A stretch of 64,000 nt of DNA from Actinomadura fibrosa (GTDB taxonomy: Bacteria > Actinomycetota > Actinomycetes > Streptosporangiales > Streptosporangiaceae). The notes below the pieces were generated by a model that saw only the letters and a program-made list of their open reading frames with translations, was not told where the DNA came from and made no database searches. Made by a program: the position numbers and the translations under genes. The stretch is taken from NCBI RefSeq assembly GCF_900659615.1, contig NZ_CAACUY010000012.1, positions 1 through 64,000 of the forward strand, written 5' to 3'. Shown piece by piece: positions 31,371 through 40,821 of this stretch. Numbering within the stretch: the first letter of the stretch is position 1; each line of letters starts with the position of its first letter.

Positions 31371-32704
31371 GAGAGGCCCCCCGTCATCAGGGTCTGGAGA
31401 TCGCCGGATCCGGGTGCCAGCGCGCCCGGGCGCCCCTGCTTGCCCGTGCCCTGCTTGGTCGTGGCGGTCGTGCTCGGCGTCGGGGTGGGCGTGGCGGACC
31501 CGCCGGGCAGGCCCGGCAGCCCGCCGGTGCCCGAGCCGGTGCCGGGCGTGCCGCCGGACTGGGGCAGAACGCCGAGCGGCGACTGCGGCAGCGTCACGTT
31601 CGGCACCTCCAGCATGTTGCGCATCTGCTGGCCGCTGCCGAGCATGTTCTCCAGGTCGGTGCCACCGAGCAGGTTCTGCGCGATGGAGTCGAAGTCCAGG
31701 TCGACGGTCAGCCGGACGTTGCCGTAGTCGCCCTCGATGACGTTCCCGAACGTCGCCGGGAACGGGAAGGTGATCAGCGTCTCCAGCGACCTCGGCAGGT
31801 CGTTGCCGGCCTTGTTGAGGTTCTTGAGGATGGTGTCGAGGTCCCGCAGGTTCGCGACCAGGTCGGCGTGCGACTGCCGGATCACGCCGGTCGTGGTGCG
31901 GCTCAGCCGGTTCAGCGCGACGAGCATCTTGGTGAGGTCGGCGCGGTTGCGGTTGAGGACGGTGATCGCCGGGCCGGTCTGGTCGATCGTGTCGGTGATC
32001 GTCTTGCGCTCGGCGGACAGCTTGCCGGTGAGCCGGTCGATGCTGTCGAGCGCCCGGGTGATCGCGGCGCGGTTGCGGTCCAGCGTGCCGGTGAAGGTGT
32101 TGACCTCGCCCAGCACCGACCGGATCGTCGACTCGCGGCCGCCCATCGCGGCCTGGAGCTCGTGGCTGATCGTCGCGACCTGCTCGATGCCGCCGCCGTT
32201 CAGCAGCAGCGACATGGCCGACAGGACCTCTTCGATCTCGGTGCCGCGGCTGGTGCGGGCCAGCGGGATCAGGTCGCCGGAGCCGAGCTCGCCGACGGCG
32301 GGCTGGCCCGTGGGCGGCGCGAGCGCGACGTACTTCTCGCCGAGCAGGCTCGTCTGGCCGATGCTGGCCGTGGCGTTGTCGGGCAGCTTCACGTCCTTGC
32401 GGACCTTGACGGTGACGACGGCGTGCCAGCCGCTCGTCCCGCCGGCGAGGTCGATCTTCTCGACCTTGCCGACGGACACGTCGTTGACCTTCACGACCGA
32501 CTGCGGGACGAGGTCCAGCACGTTCGAGAACTCGATCCTGACGGTCTTCGGGTCCGAGCCGAGGTCGGGGCCGCCGGGCAGCGGGAGCGAGTCGACGCCG
32601 CTGAACGAGCAGCCCGACAGCGCCGCGACGCCCGCGAGCGCCGCCGCGCCGAGCAGCCGCGCCCGGCGGAGCGCCCCGCGCCGCGGGCTCCGTGTCGTGC
32701 TCAT
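31367..32704 (-). CDS. mceE: MCE-family lipoprotein, MceE/LprK position
   Basis: A 445-residue lipoprotein: signal peptide RLLGAAALAGVAALSGC with lipobox LSGC (Cys about residue 32), then an MCE domain (VKVNDVSVGKVEKIDLA) and a helical tail (TFTGTLDRNRAAITRAL ...), ending in a Pro/Thr/Gly-rich linker. In mycobacterial operons the fifth mce gene (LprK/MceE) is likewise the lipoprotein, supporting the assignment. ATG at 32704 overlaps the mceD stop as ATGA; its own TGA overlaps mceF. Confidence 0.92.
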   Translation of the reverse strand: MSTTRSPRRGALRRARLLGAAALAGVAALSGCSFSGVDSLPLPGGPDLGSDPKTVRIEFSNVLDLVPQSVVKVNDVSVGKVEKIDLAGGTSGWHAVVTVKVRKDVKLPDNATASIGQTSLLGEKYVALAPPTGQPAVGELGSGDLIPLARTSRGTEIEEVLSAMSLLLNGGGIEQVATISHELQAAMGGRESTIRSVLGEVNTFTGTLDRNRAAITRALDSIDRLTGKLSAERKTITDTIDQTGPAITVLNRNRADLTKMLVALNRLSRTTTGVIRQSHADLVANLRDLDTILKNLNKAGNDLPRSLETLITFPFPATFGNVIEGDYGNVRLTVDLDFDSIAQNLLGGTDLENMLGSGQQMRNMLEVPNVTLPQSPLGVLPQSGGTPGTGSGTGGLPGLPGGSATPTPTPSTTATTKQGTGKQGRPGALAPGSGDLQTLMTGGLS

Positions 32705-33990
32705 CGGCCACCTCCGGGCAGCAGCGAGGTGATGTCCTGGGGCTGGTGCTGGGTCGCGGCCGTCCTGCTCGTGCCGGACGTCTTGCCCGCACCGGCGGAC
32801 TTCGTGCTCTTCGAGCCGCTCTTCCCGCCGGGCCCGTACGCGTCCGGCGGGATCGGCACCGGGTCGTAGTGCGTGGTCAGCGCCGTGATCCAGGACAGGT
32901 CCAGGTTGAGGCCGGCCAGCGCCGTGCCGATGCCGTTGTACGGCGTGACGAAGTCGAGGCACTGCTTGGCCGGGGTGCCGACGGAGTAGGCCAGCGAGCA
33001 CACCCAGTCGGCCAGGTTGTTGAACTGGCGGAAGTTGTCGCGGGTGTGGATCGTCCCGGAGATCGGGTCGTACGCGCGGGCCAGGTTGTTGACGGCGAGC
33101 GGCGCGGTCTGGAGCAGCTCGGCGAAGGAGTCCTTCTCCTTCACGAGCACCCCGGTGATCTGCGCGAGCTGCCGGACGTTGCTCGCCAGCTCGCTCCGGT
33201 TGTCCTTGATGAACCGCTGGACGTTCCGCAGGGTCGGGGCCAGGGTGTTGAGCGCCGCGCTCAGCTCCTCCTTCTCCCCCGCGAGCTGCCCGGAGACGCC
33301 GTTCAGGTGCCCGGTGAACGACCTGATCTGCTGGTCGTTGGCCTTCATCGTGTCCGTGATGACGCGCAGGTTCCGGATCGTGTCGGCGACGTCGCCGCGG
33401 TCGGCGCTGAGCGTGCTCAGCATCTTGGACGTGTCGCTGATCGTCTGCCGGATGTCGGTGCCCTGGCCCTCCAGGTTGGCGGCGCCGACCTGGAGCAGCC
33501 GCGACAGCGAGCCCTGGCCGTCGGCGCCGGGCGCGTTGGCGCCCTGCGGGCCGAGGGCCTTGGTCAGGTCGCTCAGGCTGCCGCTGACCTCGTCTACCTC
33601 GACGGGCACCGCGGTGCGGTCGATCGTCAGCGTCGCGTCGTCCGCCAGCACCGCGCCGCCCTTGTAGACGGGCGTGAGCTGGACGTACCGGTCGGCGACG
33701 AGCGTCTGGTTGACGATGACGGCCTGCGCGTTGGACGGCACCTTGTACTTGGCGTCGTACTTCAGCTCGACCCGCACCGAGTCGCCGATGGGAGTGACCT
33801 TGGTGACCTGGCCGACCTTGATGCCGAGGATGCGCACCTCGGCGCCCTTGTAGAGGCCGACGGTCTTGCTGAAGTACGCCGTCACGTGGCGCTGCTTGGG
33901 CTCCTGGAGGAGCAGCATGAGCGCGGCAGCCAGCACTGCGACGGCGAGGATGGCGCCGCCGAGGCGAAGGATGGTTGCGGAGTTACGCAC
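32701..33990 (-). CDS. mceD: MCE-family protein, MceD position
   Basis: A 429-residue protein with an N-terminal membrane helix (LRLGGAILAVAVLAAALMLL), MCE domain (VGLYKGAEVRILGIKVGQV, about 43-62) and long alpha-helical region. Two Cys near residues 325 and 340 (WVCSLAY, KQCLDFV) resemble conserved Cys of the family tail. The C-terminus is Ser/Lys/Gly-rich. GTG start. It overlaps mceE by four bases and follows mceC by 18 bases. Confidence 0.9.
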   Translation of the reverse strand: MRNSATILRLGGAILAVAVLAAALMLLLQEPKQRHVTAYFSKTVGLYKGAEVRILGIKVGQVTKVTPIGDSVRVELKYDAKYKVPSNAQAVIVNQTLVADRYVQLTPVYKGGAVLADDATLTIDRTAVPVEVDEVSGSLSDLTKALGPQGANAPGADGQGSLSRLLQVGAANLEGQGTDIRQTISDTSKMLSTLSADRGDVADTIRNLRVITDTMKANDQQIRSFTGHLNGVSGQLAGEKEELSAALNTLAPTLRNVQRFIKDNRSELASNVRQLAQITGVLVKEKDSFAELLQTAPLAVNNLARAYDPISGTIHTRDNFRQFNNLADWVCSLAYSVGTPAKQCLDFVTPYNGIGTALAGLNLDLSWITALTTHYDPVPIPPDAYGPGGKSGSKSTKSAGAGKTSGTSRTAATQHQPQDITSLLPGGGR

Positions 33991-34008
33991 GAGTGACCTG
34001 CCTGCTGC

Positions 34009-35115
34009 TCACGGGAGGAACGGCAACGGGTTGTTGCTCTGGTTACCGGTCTGGCCGCCCTGCTTCTGGCCGGTTCCCCGGCTTCCCTGGCTTCCCTGCT
34101 TCTTGGTGCCGGTGCCGCCCTGGGTGCCGGTGCCGCCGGTCGCCGACGAGGGGTTCTGGATGGACGCCGGGATCGGCAGGAGGTTCTGGATGAAGGAGTC
34201 GAACCACCGTCCGGTGCCCGTGACGTCCGAGAACTGCCGGGCGAAGGGCGCGAAGAGCTGGAGGATCCGGTCCAGGTTGTCCTGGTTCTTCAGCAGGATC
34301 CTGTTGACCTTGGCCAGGTTGTCCAGCATCGGCCGGATCTGCCCCTCGTTCTCCTTGATCAGCGCGTTCACCTGCTGGGAGAGCGTCACCGTGTTGATGA
34401 GGAGCTGGTGGATGACGGCGCGCCGGGCCTGCACGGCCTGGAGGACCTTGTCGCCGTCGTCGACCAGCTTGGCGAAGTCCTGGTTGCGGTCGGCGAGCAG
34501 CTGCGAGACGTCCTTGGCCTTGCCGGCCAGCTCGTGCAGCTCGTCGTCGCGGGAGGCGACCGTGTCCGACAGCCGCCGCAGCCCCTGGAGCGACGCCCGG
34601 ATCTCCTCGGGGGAGTTCTTGAAGGTGTCCGACAGCACGTCGAACGACTTCGCGACCTCCTTGTAGTCGATCTTGCTGACCCGCTGGGTCAGCTCGCTGA
34701 TCGCCGGGACGACCTCGAACGGCGTATGGGTCCGCTCGACGGGGATGTTGCGGCCGAGGCGGCCCGTCCCGCGCGGGGTGAGCGACAGGAAGTGCGCGCC
34801 GAGCACCGTCTTGATCTTGATGTCGGCCTCGGTGCGGTCGCCGAGCTTGACCCCGTCGTCCACCTTGAAGGTGACCTTGACGTGGTCGCCGTCCAGGTCG
34901 AGCGCGGTGACCTTGCCGACCTTGACGCCCGCGACGCGGACCTCCTCGTCCGGCTTCAGCCCGGCCGCCTCCTTGAACGCGGCGGTGTGGGTCGTGCCGC
35001 CCGAGATGAACGGGATGTTCTCCAGGTTCATCGCCAGCACCAGCAGCACGATGATGATCGCGAACGCGGTGAGGCCGATGGGGACCGGATTGCGCTCCCG
35101 GAAGGGGACCCTCAT
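34009..35115 (-). CDS. mceC: MCE-family protein, MceC position
   Basis: A 368-residue protein with one membrane helix (IGLTAFAIIIVLLVLAMNL), MCE domain (AAGLKPDEEVRVAGVKVGKV, about 50-70) and helical tail, ending in a Gly/Gln/Thr-rich low-complexity stretch of about 45 residues. It starts with ATG one base before the mceB stop region and is followed by mceD. Part of the predicted hetero-hexamer MceA-F that carries lipid between the membrane and the outer envelope. Confidence 0.9.
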   Translation of the reverse strand: MRVPFRERNPVPIGLTAFAIIIVLLVLAMNLENIPFISGGTTHTAAFKEAAGLKPDEEVRVAGVKVGKVTALDLDGDHVKVTFKVDDGVKLGDRTEADIKIKTVLGAHFLSLTPRGTGRLGRNIPVERTHTPFEVVPAISELTQRVSKIDYKEVAKSFDVLSDTFKNSPEEIRASLQGLRRLSDTVASRDDELHELAGKAKDVSQLLADRNQDFAKLVDDGDKVLQAVQARRAVIHQLLINTVTLSQQVNALIKENEGQIRPMLDNLAKVNRILLKNQDNLDRILQLFAPFARQFSDVTGTGRWFDSFIQNLLPIPASIQNPSSATGGTGTQGGTGTKKQGSQGSRGTGQKQGGQTGNQSNNPLPFLP

Positions 35116-36147
35116 CTACTTGCACCTCGCGTTCTCGTTCACGATCGCCGGCGACTGGTAGACCGGTCCGCCCGGCAGCTTCACCTTCGCGTCGAGGCCG
35201 CAGATGTACATGTTGAACCAGGAGCCGTAGGACGAGATGTTCACGAGTCCCTGGAGACGGTCGGGGGTCCGCTTCAGGCCCTTGTCGAGCACGCCGCTGT
35301 TGGCGTTCAGCGTCCCGGTGAGCTGCCGGAGGCCCGCGATGTCGTTCCTGATCCCCGGACGGGCGTCCTGGAGCAGGTCCTGCGTGGTGCCGGTGAGCTG
35401 GTTGATCGCGGCGACCGAGTCGAAGATCGCCTGGCGGTCGTTGGAGACCCCGCCGACGAACCCGCGCAGGTCCGTGATCAGCTGGTTGACCTCGTCGTGC
35501 CGCTCGTCGATCGTGCCCAGCACGTTGTTCAGGTTGGTGATCACCTGGCCGATGACCCGGTCCCGGTCGGCGAGCGTGTTGGTCAGCGAGGCGACGTGCG
35601 CGAGCAGGCTGTTGACCGTGCCGCCCTCGCCCTGGAGCGTCTGGACGATCTGCGTCGCCAGCCTGTTGACGTCGTCCGGCTCCAGCGCCCGGAACAGCGG
35701 CCGGAACCCGTTGAACAGGGTGGTGAGGTCCAGCGCGGGCTGCGTCTGGTTCACCGGGATCGTGCCGCCCGGCCGCAGGTAGGAGTTCGTCTGGCCGGCG
35801 CCGTCGGTCAGCGCGAGGTACCGCTGCCCCATCAGGTTCCGGTACCGGATCTGCGCCTGCGTGGTCGTCGGCAGGCCCGCCTGGAACACGCCGTCCTTGG
35901 TGACGCTGAACGTCACCTCGGCCTGGGTGCCGTGGTACAGCCTGATCTTCTCGACCTGGCCGACCCGGACGCCCGCAACGCGCACGTCGTCCTTGTTCAG
36001 CAGCCCGGCCACGTCCGTGAAGATCGCCTTGTAGCGGCGCGTCTCGCCGAACCGGTAGTTGGAGATCGTCATCGCCAGCACGCCGGTGAACAGCGAGGTC
36101 ACGACGACGAAGATCGCGAGCTTGACGGCCGCGCTCGTGGTCTTCAC
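35116..36147 (-). CDS. mceB: MCE-family protein, MceB position
   Basis: A 343-residue protein with a membrane helix (AVKLAIFVVVTSLFTGVLAM), MCE domain (AGLLNKDDVRVAGVRVGQVE, about 48-68) and a helical region, ending with a compact segment with two Cys (MYICGLDAKVK ... NENARCK), a common MceB feature. GTG start overlaps the mceA TGA as GTGA. The frame continues open upstream into mceA, but the mceA frame is the real one there. Confidence 0.9.
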   Translation of the reverse strand: MKTTSAAVKLAIFVVVTSLFTGVLAMTISNYRFGETRRYKAIFTDVAGLLNKDDVRVAGVRVGQVEKIRLYHGTQAEVTFSVTKDGVFQAGLPTTTQAQIRYRNLMGQRYLALTDGAGQTNSYLRPGGTIPVNQTQPALDLTTLFNGFRPLFRALEPDDVNRLATQIVQTLQGEGGTVNSLLAHVASLTNTLADRDRVIGQVITNLNNVLGTIDERHDEVNQLITDLRGFVGGVSNDRQAIFDSVAAINQLTGTTQDLLQDARPGIRNDIAGLRQLTGTLNANSGVLDKGLKRTPDRLQGLVNISSYGSWFNMYICGLDAKVKLPGGPVYQSPAIVNENARCK

Positions 36148-37454
36148 TTCACCGTCACCACCGATCCCTGCATGACCGGGGCGAACAGGAGCTGCGCCAC
36201 GTCGGAGACGTCGGTGGCCGGGGTCCGCGTCATGGGGCCCACGACATTCTTGATCGTTTCCTTCTCGCTCAGGGAGCCCGGATCGACGAACACGTTGGAC
36301 AGCGCGCGGCCGCGGCTGCCGCTCCCGGCGCCCTCGTCGGCGGGCCCGGGGTTCTTCCACCACAAGTCGTCCTGGGTGCCGTCGAGCGCGAGGTAGTCGG
36401 GGAAGGGCACCTTCGGGTTCGGGAGGCCGTAGCAGCGCGGGTTCCGCTGGTCCTTCGCCTCGGGCAGGTCCAGCGGGTACTTGTAGCCCGGCCGCGGCTT
36501 GACGATCTCGATGGTGAGGTTGAAGGTCTTGGACCCGTTCCCGCCGGCCACCCGCTCCGCCTCCGGCTGGAGCTTCATCAGGCCGGCGAACACGCACGGA
36601 AGCGACGGCGAGTACCGGGCGACGAGCGCCAGCCCGTCCCGGTTGGCGATGTTGACGCCGATGATCTTCGGCGCGTTGGCCCGCATGAACGCGTCGCCGT
36701 CGGTGGCGAGCCCGGTCACCGCGGGGATCAGCCGCTCGATCGTCCCCGTCTTGTCGGTGATCGTCTTGCTGGTGACGTTGAGGTTGCGCAGCGTCTGGAG
36801 CAGGTCCGGCGCCGCCGCGCTGTAGATGTCGGACACGTCCGCCAGCGAGTTCAGGTCGTGCACCAGCGTGCCGAGCTGCGGGTTGATCTTCTTCAGCAGC
36901 GCGTCGGCCTGTTCGAGGTTCCGCCCGATCTGGTCGCCGCGGCCCTGGAGGGCCGTCGCCAGGGCGTTCAGCGTCGCGTTCAGCTCCGCCGGCTTGACCG
37001 CCTGGAGCAGCGGCAGCAGGTGGTCGAGCACCTGGTTGATCTCGACGGCCGCCTGCGAGCGGTCCTGCTGGATCACCTGGCCCCGGTGCAGGCCCTTCGG
37101 GCCCGGCTGCGCCGGGATCTGGAGGTCCACGTACTTCTCGCCGAACAGCGTCTTCGGCAGCAGCCGCGCCTGGACGTTGTTCGGGATCTTCTTCGCCTTG
37201 TCCGGGTCCAGCGCCAGGTTGATCGTCGCGCCGTTCGCGGTCGCCTCCGTGCTGCGGACCTCGCCGACGATCAGGCCGCGGACCTTCACGTCCGAGCGCG
37301 GCAGCAGCTGGAGCCCGGCGCGCTCGGTCGACACCTTCACCCGCAGCACCGGCGTCAGCGCCTTGTTGAACAGCGCGACGGTCAGCGCGAGCAGCAGGAG
37401 GATGACGACCACCATCGACAGCCCCATCACGCGGTAGCGCATTCTCGTGCTCAT
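36144..37454 (-). CDS. mceA: MCE-family protein, MceA position
   Basis: A 436-residue protein starting MSTRMRYRVMGLSMVVVILL with one membrane helix, MCE domain (LLPRSDVKVRGLIVGEVRS, about 50-70) and helical tail, then a C-terminal region of about 120 residues with two Cys (LPCVFAGL, PRCYGLPN). First mce gene after the permeases, separated from them by a 126-bp gap that may hold an internal promoter; its four-base overlap with mceB starts the coupled block mceA-mceF. Confidence 0.9.
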   Translation of the reverse strand: MSTRMRYRVMGLSMVVVILLLLALTVALFNKALTPVLRVKVSTERAGLQLLPRSDVKVRGLIVGEVRSTEATANGATINLALDPDKAKKIPNNVQARLLPKTLFGEKYVDLQIPAQPGPKGLHRGQVIQQDRSQAAVEINQVLDHLLPLLQAVKPAELNATLNALATALQGRGDQIGRNLEQADALLKKINPQLGTLVHDLNSLADVSDIYSAAAPDLLQTLRNLNVTSKTITDKTGTIERLIPAVTGLATDGDAFMRANAPKIIGVNIANRDGLALVARYSPSLPCVFAGLMKLQPEAERVAGGNGSKTFNLTIEIVKPRPGYKYPLDLPEAKDQRNPRCYGLPNPKVPFPDYLALDGTQDDLWWKNPGPADEGAGSGSRGRALSNVFVDPGSLSEKETIKNVVGPMTRTPATDVSDVAQLLFAPVMQGSVVTVK

Positions 37455-37580
37455 GGCTTCGCTCCGCTCAGCGGCTCGCAGCCGTTCATCCGCGACGGCT
37501 TCCCTCGTCGCTCCGGTCGCAGGCTCCCTGCGCTCCTCAGTCCAGCCGCCGCGCGGCCGCTCACGGTACTCATCGCCGCG

Positions 37581-38429
37581 CTACCCCGCGATCCGGACGG
37601 TCGTCGTGGCGCCCCAGATCGCCATGCCGAGCAGCAGGTCGGTCACGTTGATCACGACGATGCTGGTGCGCACCGCGCGGCCCACCGCGACGCCGACCCC
37701 GGCCGGTCCGCCGCTCGCGTGGTAGCCGTAGTAGCAGTGGATCAGCATCACCAGCACCGCGAAGATGATCACCTTGCCGAACGACCACAGGATGTCGTTC
37801 GGCGGCAGGAACAGATGGAAGTAGTGGTCGTAGGTGCCCGTCGACTGCCCGTAGAACATCGTCACGATCAGCCGGGTCGCGCCGTAGGAGGCGAGCAGGC
37901 CGACGATGTACAGCGGGACGACCGCGATCATCCCGGCCAGCATCCGGGTGGTGACGAGGAACGGCATCGACGGAACCGCCATGACCTCCAGCGCGTCGAT
38001 CTCGTCGGAGATCCGCATCGCGCCGAGCTGGGCGGTGAAGCCGCAGCCGACCGTGGCCGACAGGGCCAGCGCCGACACCAGCGGCGCGATCTCGCGCGTG
38101 TTGAAGTAGGAGGCGACGAACCCGGTGAACGCGGCGGTGCCGATCTGGTTCAGCGAGTTGTAGCCCTGGAGGCCGACCTGGCTGCCGGTGAAGAACGTCA
38201 TGAAGCCGACGATCACCACGGAGCCGCCGATCACCGCGAGGCCGCCGGTGCCGAGGCTCACCTCGGCGAGCAGGCGCAGCACCTCCGTGCGGTACCGGCG
38301 CAGGACGCGGAACGTCCACGCGAACGCCCGCGCGTAGAACGAGAGCTGGTGGCCGAAGTCGTCCAGTCGTTCCAGGGGTGCGTTCACCACCCGGGTGACG
38401 GCCTTGCCCGTCTTGCTCGGGGCCGCCAT
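37581..38429 (-). CDS. MlaE/YrbE-family ABC permease (YrbEB position)
   Basis: A 282-residue integral membrane protein of the MlaE family, the permease of MCE lipid transporters. Several hydrophobic segments (TGGLAVIGGSVVIVGFMTFF; MLAGMIAVVPLYIVGLLASY; VIIFAVLVMLIHCYYGY; VVINVTDLLLGMAIWG) and the conserved cytoplasmic EEIDALEVM-type coupling motif (SDEIDALEVMAVPSMPFLV) are present. It lies directly after the first permease (38430), head-to-tail with no gap. Confidence 0.92.
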   Translation of the reverse strand: MAAPSKTGKAVTRVVNAPLERLDDFGHQLSFYARAFAWTFRVLRRYRTEVLRLLAEVSLGTGGLAVIGGSVVIVGFMTFFTGSQVGLQGYNSLNQIGTAAFTGFVASYFNTREIAPLVSALALSATVGCGFTAQLGAMRISDEIDALEVMAVPSMPFLVTTRMLAGMIAVVPLYIVGLLASYGATRLIVTMFYGQSTGTYDHYFHLFLPPNDILWSFGKVIIFAVLVMLIHCYYGYHASGGPAGVGVAVGRAVRTSIVVINVTDLLLGMAIWGATTTVRIAG

Positions 38430-39281
38430 CTACATACCCTTCGACGGGACGAACTGGAAGTACAGGGTGGAGATCAGGAAGTTCTCCAGGAAGAGCAGCA
38501 TGAAGGTGATGACGACGGTCTGGTTGACCGCGTCCCCCACGCCCTTCGGGCCGCCCTTGGCGTTCAGGCCCTTGTAGGCCGCGACCAGGCCGGCGGTGAT
38601 GCCGAACACGAACGCCTTGAACTCGGCCTGGAGCAGGTCGGGCAGCTGGGCGATCGCGTTGAACGAGGCCAGGTAGGCGCCGGGGGTGCCGTCCTGGAGC
38701 ATGACGTTGAAGAAGTAGCCGCCGACGAGGCCGACCACCGAGACCAGCCCGTTGAGGAACAGCGCGACGAACGCGCAGGCGAGCATCCGCGGCACCACCA
38801 GGCGGTGCAGCGGGTTGATGCCCAGCACCTCCATGGCGTCGATCTCCTCGCGGATCTTGCGGGAGCCGATGTCGGCGCACATCGCCGAGCCCGCGGCGCC
38901 CGCGACCAGCAGCGAGGTGACCAGCGGGCTCGCCTCGCGGACGATCGCGACCACCGCGGTCGCGCCGGTGTAGGACTGCGCGCCGAGCTGCCGGATGAGC
39001 CCGCCGACCTGCAACGACAGGACGCCGCCGAACGGGATGGCGACCAGCATCGTGGGCACGACGGTGACGCTGACGATGAACCAGGCCTGCTGGATGAACT
39101 CGCGCCACTGGAACGGCCACTGGAACATCGCCCGGCCCGTGTCGAGGCACAGGGCGAAGAACCGTCCCGGTTCCTTGACGGCGACGTTCACCGCGCCATC
39201 ACCGATCTTGCGGAACGTGGCGGAAGAGCCGCCGCCCTTCCTGCCCCCTCGCTGGTCCGCGCCGATACCAGGAGTGGACAT
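38430..39281 (-). CDS. MlaE/YrbE-family ABC permease (YrbEA position)
   Basis: A 283-residue MlaE-family permease with the motif REEIDAMEVLGINPLHRLVVPR at its centre (given in part: EEIDAMEVLGINP), which couples to the ATPase, and about five membrane helices. The ATG at 39281 shares its A with the TGA of the ATPase gene. The open frame continues far upstream antiphase to the ATPase and is not real there. With the next gene it forms the YrbEA/B heterodimer. Confidence 0.92.
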   Translation of the reverse strand: MSTPGIGADQRGGRKGGGSSATFRKIGDGAVNVAVKEPGRFFALCLDTGRAMFQWPFQWREFIQQAWFIVSVTVVPTMLVAIPFGGVLSLQVGGLIRQLGAQSYTGATAVVAIVREASPLVTSLLVAGAAGSAMCADIGSRKIREEIDAMEVLGINPLHRLVVPRMLACAFVALFLNGLVSVVGLVGGYFFNVMLQDGTPGAYLASFNAIAQLPDLLQAEFKAFVFGITAGLVAAYKGLNAKGGPKGVGDAVNQTVVITFMLLFLENFLISTLYFQFVPSKGM

Positions 39282-40372
39282 CAGTACCCTGCACCCGCCC
39301 CGTGCTGGCCGGGCGGCGGGCTCGGGTAGCGGCCGCCGGGAGCGCCCGGCGGCGGTCCGCCGGGAACGTGGTCGGCGCCCGCGGGCGCCATCGACGCCAC
39401 GTACCGCGGCCACTCCTCCACCCAGTTGCGGCCCAGGTCGTCGATGAACGAGCCGGGCGGCGGGGTGACGCCGTGCGCGGCGCACCAGGCGCCGGGCGCG
39501 TGCTGGGCCGGGCGGACGCGGCCGTCGCTCGCCATGAGCTGCGGCGGGATCGGCGGCAGCTTGCCGGGGTCGTGGCCCATCTTGGCCTCGGCCTCCAGCT
39601 CGGAGACGTCCTTCTCCTCCGACATGCCGATCGGCCCGACCTTGCGGGCGTTGAGGAACTGCCGGACGACCGGCTCCTCGCTCGACAGCAGCATCTCGCG
39701 CGGCCCGAACATGACGAGCTCGCGGCGGAACAGCAGGCCGATGTTGTCCGGAACGGTCCGGGCGGTGTTGATGTCGTGGGTGACGATCAGGAACGTCGCG
39801 TTGATCTGCGCGTTCAGGTCGACGATCAGCTGGTTCAGGTAGGCGGTGCGGACCGGGTCGAGGCCGGAGTCCGGCTCGTCCACCAGGAGGATCTCGGGGT
39901 CGAGGACGAGCGCGCGGGCGAGCCCGGCGCGCTTCTTCATGCCGCCGGAGATCTCGCCGGGCAGCTTGCCCTCGGCGCCGAGGAGACCGACCATGTCCAT
40001 CTTTTCCAGGACGATCCGCTTGACCTCGGACTCGGACTTCTTGGTGTGCTCGCGCAGCGGGAAGGCGATGTTGTCGAACAGGTTCATCGACCCGAACAGG
40101 GCGCCGTCCTGGAAGAGCACGCCGAAGAGCTTGCGGGTGTCGTAGAGCTGGGACTCGGGCAGGTACGGAAGGTCCCGGTCGCCGACCCAGATGTGGCCGC
40201 GGTCGGGCTTGAGCAGGCCGACCAGCGACTTCAGGAACACCGACTTGCCGGTGCCGGAGGGGCCCAGGAGAACGGAGATCTCTCCCGCGGGCAGCGTCAG
40301 CGACACGTCCTGCCAGATGGTCTGACGGCCGAAGGACTTCGTCAGTCCCTCGACTCTGATCTCGACGCCCAC
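39281..40372 (-). CDS. mceG: ABC transporter ATPase, MceG/Mkl type
   Basis: A 363-residue ATPase energising Mce lipid transport. Walker A GPSGTGKS (about 36-43), Q-loop FQDGALFG, ABC signature SGGMKKR, Walker B ILLVDEPDSGLDP and the H-loop His in VTHD are intact. A C-terminal extension of about 110 residues (after ARKVGPIGM) is Pro/Gly-rich; long C-terminal extensions are typical of Mkl/MceG. GTG start preceded by AAAGGTG. First gene of the mce operon, between rplL and the permeases, the position held by mkl in mycobacteria. Confidence 0.94.
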   Translation of the reverse strand: MGVEIRVEGLTKSFGRQTIWQDVSLTLPAGEISVLLGPSGTGKSVFLKSLVGLLKPDRGHIWVGDRDLPYLPESQLYDTRKLFGVLFQDGALFGSMNLFDNIAFPLREHTKKSESEVKRIVLEKMDMVGLLGAEGKLPGEISGGMKKRAGLARALVLDPEILLVDEPDSGLDPVRTAYLNQLIVDLNAQINATFLIVTHDINTARTVPDNIGLLFRRELVMFGPREMLLSSEEPVVRQFLNARKVGPIGMSEEKDVSELEAEAKMGHDPGKLPPIPPQLMASDGRVRPAQHAPGAWCAAHGVTPPPGSFIDDLGRNWVEEWPRYVASMAPAGADHVPGGPPPGAPGGRYPSPPPGQHGAGAGY

Positions 40373-40412
40373 TCGTCACCTTTCGTCCAGGCCGGGGTAA
40401 TCCCGAACGTCC

Positions 40413-40554
40413 GTCACACCATGTGACCGACCCGTTGCTACCGCTCGGTAGCAGTGACGGGTGCCACTACCGTAGCGGCCCACCGTCCAAATGGAAGAGG
40501 TTCAGTCCCAGATCAGCGGCTAAATGCGACGTCGTAAGACAATCGTTACTTACG
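40413..40554. promoter_or_regulatory. Cluster of three palindromes upstream of the mce operon
   Basis: Perfect inverted repeats: GTCACA-cca-TGTGAC (40413-40427), TGCTACCG-ct-CGGTAGCA (40436-40453) and CGTAAG-N10-CTTACG (40533-40554). All lie between the mceG GTG (40372) and the rplL terminator. They are plausible operators (the second has the CGGTA half-site frequent in TetR targets); no clear -10/-35 pair was found. Confidence 0.4.
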
Positions 40555-40821
40555 GCGCCTCTGAGGCTAGTGGTCCGGGAACCAGCGCCTCAAGCGGGGG
40601 GACGGGCGAACCGCCGGAGCGGCGACCGGGGACGGGCGGCCTGGTGTGACCACAGCGTCACGACGGGACGCTACGCCGCGCGCCGAGCGCCGCACAACCC
40701 GTTCCGGCGCACGCTTTTTCCCGAACCTTTGTCACTCCCGCACAGGGAAGACGCCCTTTGGGCGGCCCCGGGCACTCATTCGGCGACAACCGGTGACGGT
40801 GCGTTGACCAGGCATGACGCA
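40555..40821. other. Non-coding stretch between mce promoter region and rplL terminator
   Basis: No gene, RNA or repeat is recognisable in this part of the 536-bp gap. It includes a somewhat less GC-rich segment around 40500-40560 and several short frames without ribosome sites. Confidence 0.5.
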
